A stretch of 64,000 nucleotides of DNA from Episyrphus balteatus (Eukaryota; Arthropoda; Insecta; Diptera; Syrphidae). This document shows, piece after piece, positions 56,447 to 64,000 of the stretch. The notes under the pieces are model-generated. The model made no database searches, had not been told where the DNA came from, and was given only the letters and a program-made list of their open reading frames with translations. The stretch lies in NCBI RefSeq assembly GCF_945859705.1, contig NC_079134.1:70552625-70616624 (forward strand), given 5' to 3'. The translations under genes were made by a program, and so were the position numbers. Position 1 is the first letter of the stretch. Each line of letters starts with the position of its first letter.

Positions 56447-58460
56447 TTTTTTCAATATATCTCGTAAACAAAGCATAATTTTGAGATATTGTTCTTAACT
56501 AATTTTGTAGAGAATTAAATTTCCTATAATAATAATGTTTTTTAAAAATTGATAAAAAAAATTTCCTTACCAAAACAGTCAAAACAAACAAAAAAAATAA
56601 AAAAAAATCAATTGTTTTCAAAATAAATGAATGAGACTGGTAAAGAAAGTAGTTTTTGCATTTTTTAATTTTTTAAGGAAAACAAGAAGGCATAGGAACA
56701 TAATGATTTTCAGTTTTTGATAAGAAATCAATTGAGGCTGTTTACTTTATGGATAAACTTCGTATTGAAATCCAAAGTCATTCTTAAAATAGTAATCAAC
56801 GTGTTTTTTTTTAACTTTTTTTTCTAAAATTTTGACTTTGAAATCGTTTATTTCGAAATAGTCGGTTTAAATAACTTAACTTAAAAATTTAAATTTTGTG
56901 TATAATTTTAGCTTTCGAAAAAAGTATCGTTCATAACTGTAAGTGTTACCGTTGTTTTTTAATAAATTTTTTTGATTTTAAGTATTTTTCTTTTTTTAAT
57001 AACCCCTTCCGCCTAAACGGGGGAAGATAGACACCAGCTCCCATAGTAAAAAATGATTGTATTTAACCCTTCTACAAAAAACCGCTATCAATTCTTGGTT
57101 GCTAAGTTATAGTACCTACTTTCCGCTCAAATGTTTCTTTTTTACTTGAGAAAAACTGAATCTGCGAAAAAAAGATAGGTTCAAATGGCCATATTTTGGT
57201 TAATTTTCAATGAAAAAATTTAATAGCATTTTAAAGAAAATTTAATCTTCTATGTTTTATTACAGCAATGTTAATGTCTATCTCAGCCCAAATAAGAGAC
57301 ACAACCAAAAAAGTAAAAAAAAAACTAAAAAAATTGATTTTTTTTGATTTTTTTTGTTTGTTTTGACTGTTTTGGTAAGGAAATTTTTTTTATCAATTTT
57401 TAAAAAACATTATTATTATAGGAAATTTAATTCTCTACAAAATTTGTAGAACAATATCTCAAAATTATGCTTTTTTTACGAGATATATTGAAAAAACCAA
57501 AAAGGGGGCTTTTGCACCCCTATCTCCAGTTCCCACCCTCTCATTTAATAGCACTCCGCGGTTTTATCTTTTTTATAACTCATTGAACGATTCCTGCAAT
57601 AAAACCCGTGAACATCTTACTTCCTTTCTGAAAGACATAATTAATAGCTGTAATTTTGGCGTTGGTGAAAAAATAGAAGGTTTGGTAATTTTCAGTTTTC
57701 TCAAAAAGTAAAAGAGATTTTGACTTCTAGTTTTCGGTGTTTGACTCAAAATATATAAGTGAAATAAGAATTGGAAAAAAAATTACTACTTAATTGGGTA
57801 GATTTTTTTTAATAAAAACTGTTTGAACTTTTTTTGAATTTTTTTTCAAAATTTTTTGTTTCAAAAACTATTCATCAAAAAACATTTATACAAAAACCAG
57901 AAAGTAGTATAACTTTTTACCTTTAAAAAAAGGTATCGTTTTGTTTTGTTAGTGTTGCCGTTCTCTTTAAATATTTTTTTTTTTTTGATTTTTTGGTTTT
58001 TGCCACGGCTGACGAGACTTTTTTTTTTTGCAGTAACATGCCTGGGGATGTCCTTAAACATATTTCATAGGGCTGAATACTAAGCAATTACCTGCAAACT
58101 TTAGGTCGCTGGCTCTCGGTCTATGAGTTTGACCTCGTCAAGTCTAGGGGGTAGCCTAAAATATATTAATTCCCAAAAAAATTTAGATATTTATACTTTT
58201 AACATCGATTTTCATAGTTTTTTCTTCTCTGAATACTTACTTTTGTAATGCGAAATTTTGTACTGTGTTTAATTTGTTGTCACTTTTTCATTTAGTATTG
58301 ATTATTTGACAATTTTTTTTTTTAAATATGTAGACAATGATTAATGAAATAAAACCACATTTAATTTTTTTTCGAAAATGTGTTAGATTCTTTTTTTTTT
58401 GAGGTCTTGGTTAAACAAAGTTAGGGGTATATAGTAAGTATACTTTTGTGACTGAGTGTA

Positions 58461-59089
58461 TGTATTACACTGATTCAAATTTTTTTTTTTTTTCAAAATA
58501 ATACCGAAAATATTGTTGGGAATGACGAAAAAAAATAATGTAAAAGTTTCAGCCCTTAATATTAACATTAAGTACCGCCGCATCGCAAATTTCTAATTCC
58601 CATATGATTTATATCGGAAGGATTGTGTTTTTGAGTTTGGAATTTTATATCTTTTGAATGGTTCATCAAAACAGCTAGATTTAATCATTCTCTTGTATAA
58701 AATTGAACGCTCTACAAAAAAGCTTGTTAATCTTTTTGATAAACTGTCCCGTTTCGAAGTTATTCAACTTTAAAATATAAAATGTAATTTTTTTTCAATT
58801 TTTGGCGAAAGTATAAGTTTTTTCAAAAAATTTGGCAAACTTTTCGGATATTTGTATTCTATGTTGTGTTTTGGTTTCACAGACCCTTTTATATAACTCT
58901 CAAACCCCTAATACTATCATATTAGATTTCTTCAATAAATAAGAATTATTCATATTTTCAACTAAAAATTATTTTAATTAGGTAATTTTTCGCGTCGGTT
59001 TTTTTTAAATTTTATAAATACAATTTTGTAGAGCGTTCAATTTAATACAAGAAAATGTTTAAATCTAGCCTTTTTGATGAAAAAATTTT
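58461..59089. repeat. Spacer with a 56-bp inverted repeat
   Basis: 58664-58719 and 59024-59079 are imperfect reverse complements (TAGAGCGTTCAATTT and complement shared). No gene. It may be a small MITE or the edge of an older element; ends and target duplication are not evident. Confidence 0.5.
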
Positions 59090-59845
59090 AAGCTATTGCA
59101 TAGATTTTAACGCAGGCCTGGCATGGGGAGTAACCAAGAAATTTCGTAACGAAAAATTATTACACCCTAAACATAGATAACTCACTAAACGTGTATGGTA
59201 TGTGTGTATATGTATATGGTACGATTGCACTGTATTTTATTATTTTTTTCTGTTTCTTGTTCAACTTTCTTAAGTCAGACAGAGAGGGTTATATGAATTG
59301 TGTTTGACAATAAAGATAGGAGTAAGGAAGAAGACCATAAATGCTGTGTCTGCAGAATAAATCAGAAGCAAAAAAAAAATCTGTATGTCTGCTTCTACAC
59401 AAAGACGCAAGGCGCAGAAATTATCTTCAAATTTCCTTTTGATTTTCCCTTCGGTGCATCGCGCGCTTCTACACGTAGTATTTTTTATCAGACAAAAATT
59501 TGACAGCTATTTTTTTTTGTTTTATCTTGTTCTCGTTTTCGTTTGTATTTTTATTCCAAAATAAGCACCAAAATATATAAAAAACAACTCCGGCGGGCTC
59601 TATGTGCAACGGAAATATTTGAGTATATTAAAAAAAAAATACAATACACGCAAATAATATACAACCGACGAAGCGAACTTTTAAGCTATTATTATTTTCT
59701 TTTGTTTTCTCCCATTCTTCTGTTTCTTGTTCAACTTGTTGCGATTAAAGCTTTGCGTTGCGATTGTGGTATTAGGTGCGTTCCACCCAGTGAGATCTCA
59801 GGACTCAAAGATTTTTTAAGCGAGACAAACTAGGCTCGTCCCACC

Positions 59846-60082
59846 CATGGTATAAAAGGAGAAGGTATGATCATTAGAAAAACTCAGTATCGAGAACTGT
59901 CAAACCTTAAAAATGGCTACTTAAGGTTTTGACAGCTGCTCATTGAAATTGTTGTTGTAAACAAATTTGTCTTGGAAATTGTTGTTGCTTTTGACTGTGC
60001 CAAATGCCAAACGTCAAAACCTTATTACCCCATTTTGTAAGATGGCGGCTCTAATGATCATACCTTGTCTTTTTATACCATG
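59846..60082. mobile_element. MITE with 9-bp duplication, copy in repeat Y copy 2
   Basis: Same element and same insertion position as 22287-22524, flanked by CGTCCCACC. It is 237 bp and noncoding. Confidence 0.75.
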
Positions 60083-61499
60083 CGTCCCACCAAGATAAAT
60101 CTCTGAGGGTTCAATGTCATTTTGAAAGAGAGCAAAATAATTTTGTGGGACAAGTTTCTCACATGAATCCAATTTTTTTCAAATCAAAAACTTCAACTGC
60201 AACTTCACACAGTTGCAACTTTTCTTCAAATATTAAATTGTGATAAAAAATTATTTCAAAATAATTTATTTTGTGAAGCAAACTTCAAATACTCATTAAA
60301 TTTTTCATGTTATTAGCACTATACACCACCAAAAAACAAACATCAAAACAATAACAAAAAAAAAACTCACTTTTTTTCGGAGATTTCTGAGACGAAAATT
60401 TTCTGGATTCATTTCTCAGTTTTCTTTCGCTTTCTTTAATTCTTGTTTGCTTATCGTTTTGAAGTTTGTTTTTTGGTGGTGTGCTGTTATAAAAATGCTA
60501 AAAACTTGAAAATGGAAATGAAAATTTGAAGAAAATGTTACTGTTTTGAGCTTGCTTCACAAAATAACTTTTTTTGAAATAATTTTTATCACAATTTATT
60601 ATTTGAAGAAAAGTTGCAACTGTGTGAAGTTGCAGTTGAAGTTTTTGATTTGAAAAAAAAATTGGATTCATGTGAGAAACTTGTCCCACAAAATTATTTT
60701 GCTCTGTTTCAAAATGACATGGAGCCCACAGAGATTTTTTCTTGGTGGGACGCGCCTATTAAATAAGAAGAGAAAAAGTATTCTTGTGTTCTCTTATCGG
60801 GAGCGCTTCATTCGCTCTGCATTTTTGCAGATTTAAGAATTTGTGTACAGAATAAAGGAGGAGCAAAAAAAAAGTTATCTGTATTTTATTTTCTTATTCT
60901 TTTGTGCAGGGGGTCAACTCCCGATCTGTGAAACTGTGAAGCATAGAGGAAGGAATACCTAGAGAACCGACTTCGGGGGGTTGTTCTCTTCGACCCTACA
61001 AGCTGCAATGAGAGAAAAAACTCCACAGTGGCTATATGTGGTAGTTTCCCCGTGCATTTTAAATGGCACTAACACATTCAACTGTGGAGTTTTGCTCAAT
61101 GCGCTCAGTGCGTGATTGGGTTGAACAAAAAAAATCGTTTAATTCAAAAACTGAAAAATAGAATTAAATTTTCCGAAAAAATTCTTTTTTTGACACTTAA
61201 TCAATTAAAAAAATGTTAAATATTACTTTTTATTGCTTTTAGCATAAAAATTCAACAGTTTTTATGCATTTTATTGTTAAAAACTGTAAAAATAAAAAAA
61301 AAGAAGTATAAGCGCATCCTAATCTAACCATGAAAAATATGAACAGCGCCTAATTTTCCTCACAGAAAAATAGCCCAAAGGTGAGTATTTTGACAGATGA
61401 AAATAAAAAAAAATTGCGGGAAGCACAAATGTAAAAGTTTATTTTTCATTAATTTATTTTTCATACAATTTGCAGTTTGCTGATATTATTATAATTTGA

Positions 61500-61724
61500 T
61501 CAATGCAGATAATGTAGCTCCTTTGGATGATGGAAGTACCACAAAGGTCTTCAGTGATAGTGTCTTTACAATGTCCTCGGTCCTCCTCGTCGGAAGCCTC
61601 AACCTCATCAGTTTCACCGTCACCGCGGCGCGCCGTCACCCCTGCAATCGTAGATGATGAAAATCCGGCCACCGGTCACCTCATACTAAACATAAACCTT
61701 GCAACCCATGGACGGATTATATAA
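61500..61724. other. GC-richer segment, possibly captured exon
   Basis: Composition is clearly richer in G+C than its AT-rich surroundings, and both strands are open (61527-61724 +, 61672-61454 -). The + reading is Ser/Pro-rich (SSSSEASTSSVSPSPRRAV), the - reading acidic (DGETDEVEASDEEDRGH). I recognise neither. It could be a second captured host fragment; no family evidence. Confidence 0.3.
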
Positions 61725-62320
61725 TACATCCATGTTGCATCCAAATGAAGCACCATTGACAAAACTTTTTACTATAATGGGATGATTAAAAAGTTTTTCA
61801 GTCCCAAATTGAGTCTACTAAGTCCTTGAAAGATTCACTTTCGGAGTCTGAACAAAAACTAATGGACTATTTTTTTTTTAGTTTTTATTAGAAGATGTTG
61901 CCGTTGTGGCTACTATAAACAAAATATTTTCATTCGCATTTGACATAATTTATTTCATTTTGTTCTTTTTATTAGTAAAAACAATTATCTCAATAAAAAT
62001 TCGTAGGTATTTTGTATTTGTAATTTAATTTGATTTCTTGCTATATTTCCCCTACCCTAAATCCGAGATTTAGCTAAGTTAAGTAGATTTAGAATAATTT
62101 AGAATAAATCTCGACATTTATTCTAAATCTATTATGCTAAATCTAAGGCTAGCATTAATCGGTAAATGGATCGCTATTGTATTCAAAATTAAATCATATG
62201 AAGGAGTGATCGAACACTTTTGCTAATGCTTATAAGAATTTTTAAGTGTTTTAAAGAAATGATGTTGTAAAACTATATGGTTTGTTTGTATTTTTCTTCT
62301 CTCTTTGTGACTGTGAGGCT

Positions 62321-62790
62321 TCATAATTTCTTCATGCGATGCGGTTGAGTCCACGGCCAGCCATGAACGATGAACCATTCAATTTGTTGTTCGTTCAGAG
62401 TGGGTGAGCTTGATCTGGTCGATTTTCCTATCGGCATGTTTGGTTTCACAGTCAACTGACTTACGAGATCCCAAACCTTTCAATCCAGATAGATCGATTT
62501 AGTCTGTGGGTTGGGTCTGAAATCACAATAAAATTCATTGGTTAAAAACAATATTTGTGTATTTGTATGATCATGTGCAAACCTTTACATAATCAGACGG
62601 ATTGGCGAATGCAAGAGGGAGGAGACCCTTGTTTCTTCAAGTTGGTTTTGTGGATACGGCAATCGACTTGACAATGACGGCGCGGCCACCCAAATTGCGT
62701 GGATTACCGTAGTTTTCATCACCAACATCCATTTGCTTTGTAATCGGTGGTAACATCCACCCTATGGATCTGACCTTTAATTTTCGATGA
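62321..62790 (-). pseudogene. Aconitase C-terminal fragment with intron
   Basis: Aconitase isomerises citrate to isocitrate in the TCA cycle. Read from 62790, the fragment gives a TDYKANG segment, VGDENYG, then PRNLGGRAVIVKSIA, RIHKTNLKKQG and LLPLAFANPSDY, the conserved swivel-domain stretch of mitochondrial-type aconitases. About eleven residues between DENYG and PR (the usual EGSSREHAALE-type stretch) are missing, and two frame changes occur. A 66-bp GT-AG intron (62582-62517) follows, then LSGLKGLGSRKSVDCE, KHADRKID, TLNEQQIEWF and RMKKL with a stop at 62321. The retained intron means capture at DNA level, not through mRNA. It cannot encode a working enzyme. Confidence 0.88.
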
Positions 62791-63682
62791 TTTTCTTTTC
62801 GTTGTTTTCTGATATTTTAGCACCAATTAATATGTTTGAGATGGTGCCGAAATGACCACACTTTTATTTATAAAACAAAACAATTTGCGCGAAAAACTTG
62901 AAAAAAATTATTTTGCAACAAATAAAAATCAGAATGCGAGAACTGTCACCTGTCACTTTTGATTAATTTTTTTTGAGCTACGACGCCATTTTGTTTCTGA
63001 ATCCACCACTCACACGTATTCATGGATAAGAAAAAAAGAGTAAAAGAGTTTTCTCTTATTCACCTCAAATAAAATTTGCGGGTGTTTTAGGCAAGGGGGG
63101 GTACGAGTCGGGTCTTTAGGTATTCCTTCCTCTATGCTGTGAAGTGATAAGATTTACCACGTTTTCATAATAAATATGATTCTGGATTTATGAAAAAAAT
63201 TAAAACAAACTTCAAAAATGTAATAAAAAAAATTAAAACAAACTTCAATTTGTTTCATATGAAAATTCAAAATGATAAATTTTTTATCACTTCACAGTTT
63301 CACAGATCGGGAATTGACCCTCAGGGGTACGTTTCTTGTTCGACTTGGGAATGAGAAAATTGTAAAAATATGAAATGAAGAGCAAAAAATGCATTCATTG
63401 CGTTTTGTTTTGATCATGAATCATGATATGTTTTCATTTGTTACCTTTTCTCTTTTTTGAATTTGTGTGTGTAGGAATTGTATAAGAATTGGTTTACAAT
63501 GATGTTGTTTTGATTTTTCTGTTCTGCTTGAAACTACAGTACATTCTCGATTAACGCAACTAATTAGAACAAGGGTGGTTGCAATCATGGTATACCATGG
63601 GTTGCAATGACCGAGGTTGATAAAAAGTGGAATGCAATAGCTTTACCGCGGCAGTCCCCGAGTGCCACAAGTCTTTTTTTTT

Positions 63683-64000
63683 GAATCAGTCTACTATTAC
63701 TCCAGTCAAAGCGTCCAAAAAAAAGGGCCTAACCTTGCGCACAGATGCATGGATCGATAGGGATATACTTAAAAGGCTTCAACTCAATTTCTCACCACCG
63801 AATCATCCTTTTTAGCAGAGTTATTCACAAAAATGCATTTTTGGGATATTTTACTTCTAAGATAATATCTTTGAATCAGATTGTCGTAGACCAAAAAATA
63901 AACATACTATTGATTGTTCGTTACAACATTATCGATTTGGTGCAGATTATTTTTGTTGAAACAAATAAAAAATAAGTAATATTAAGTCAAAGACTTTTTT
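63683..64000. other. No gene recognised
   Basis: AT-rich sequence after repeat Y copy 2. Two short overlapping open frames (63627-63975) show no recognisable motif. Confidence 0.4.

Larger units (their letters stand above)
52904..58458. mobile_element. Palindromic Tc1-like element, 5.6 kb
   Basis: Ends are inverted repeats beginning CACTCAGTCACAAAAGTA, flanked by TA (52902-52903, 58459-58460). The outer ~340 bp (52904-53245) match 58125-58458 inverted; 54241-54480 also returns inverted at 57890-58115, and 56200-56470 at 57475-57735. Two decayed transposase pieces lie head to head in 53216-54235. The element also contains a 1.5-kb tandem duplication and a copy of the dispersed repeat (56640-57060). 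It is non-autonomous and built from inverted duplications. Confidence 0.75.
60942..63136. mobile_element. TIR transposon carrying an aconitase gene fragment (Pack-type)
   Basis: Both ends begin CATAGAGGAAGGAATACCTA and stay similar for about 31-35 bp. It is flanked by the 8-bp duplication CTGTGAAG (60934-60941, 63137-63144). There is no transposase. Inside are a GC-richer stretch (61500-61724) and a minus-strand aconitase fragment with an intron (62321-62790). CA..TG ends with 8-bp duplications fit P- or hAT-type transposons; the class is not settled. Confidence 0.8.
60911..63321. mobile_element. Short TIR element containing a larger insertion
   Basis: Ends GGGTCAACTCCCGATCTGTG and, inverted, GGGTCAATTCCCGATCTGTG; flanked by CAGG (60907-60910, 63322-63325). 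The empty site GTGCAGGGGTACG is present in copy 1 at about 41753-41765. Without the inner element (60942-63136) it would be only ~210 bp. Confidence 0.75.
59090..63682. repeat. Repeat Y, copy 2
   Basis: Matches copy 1 (19072-42053) without its five insertions. The left arm runs to about 60330, the palindrome turns near 60330-60480, and the right arm runs to 60910 and resumes at 63322. It carries the shared 9-bp-duplication MITE and one private nested insertion (60911-63321). No conserved ORF. Both copies end at the same GCCACAAGTC plus T-run, while their outer flanks differ. Confidence 0.75.

Noticed and set aside
62030..62160. Short inverted repeats of AAATCT/AGATTT type, considered as another MITE
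   Set aside because: Too short and irregular; no target duplication visible.

Overview
This is an AT-rich animal nuclear window, almost certainly insect and probably dipteran. The clearest host gene is the C-terminal part of an insulin receptor substrate (chico/IRS) on the + strand, in three exons (44100-47189) separated by introns of only 61-75 bp. Nearly everything else is transposable elements (TEs), many inserted inside one another. The element types (I-like and PHD-type LINEs, a CsRn1-like and an Ulysses/Osvaldo-like LTR element, Tc1, pogo, hAT, piggyBac, Harbinger and Transib-like pieces) fit an insect genome. I find no CRISPR, tRNA or rRNA genes.

Layout. 1-1475: no gene seen. 1476-5104: LINE with a broken PHD-finger ORF1, an intact-looking ORF2 and a (TAAA)n tail. 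5420-6085: minus-strand R1/I-type LINE fragment. 6301-8660: decayed LINE split by a TTAA-flanked MITE. 8674-9840 and 18763-19059: minus-strand remnants of one or more unidentified genes, separated by a pogo-like TIR element (9900-18697). That element contains a minus-strand I-type LINE (10074-18389), which is itself broken by a CACGGTG-ended element (10262-12014) and a TTAA-flanked element (12555-14795); the latter holds a long inverted repeat and a Harbinger-like MITE.

19072-42053 and 59090-63682 are two copies of one palindromic repeat family, called repeat Y here. Copy 1 has taken up a hAT-like MITE, a TA-flanked MITE, a 15-kb LTR retrotransposon with ~3.07-kb LTRs (22683-37766), a truncated LINE and a 2.95-kb element with 31-bp TIRs. 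Copy 2 has a short MITE containing a 2.2-kb TIR element that carries a fragment of an aconitase gene with its intron. Each copy supplies the empty site for the other's insertions, so insertion boundaries and target duplications can be read directly.

Between the Y copies lie a Transib-like transposase remnant (42470-43085), the chico exons, a CsRn1-type LTR element with apparently identical LTRs just downstream of chico (47798-51901), and a palindromic Tc1-like element with a 1.5-kb tandem duplication (52904-58458).

The TE genes work as cassettes (gag-pol for LTR elements, ORF1-ORF2 for LINEs); most are broken. The host gene chico would act in insulin/PI3K signalling. The exons for its PH and PTB domains are not recognisable here and presumably lie upstream of the window. 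All comparisons were made by eye; no alignment or database search was run.
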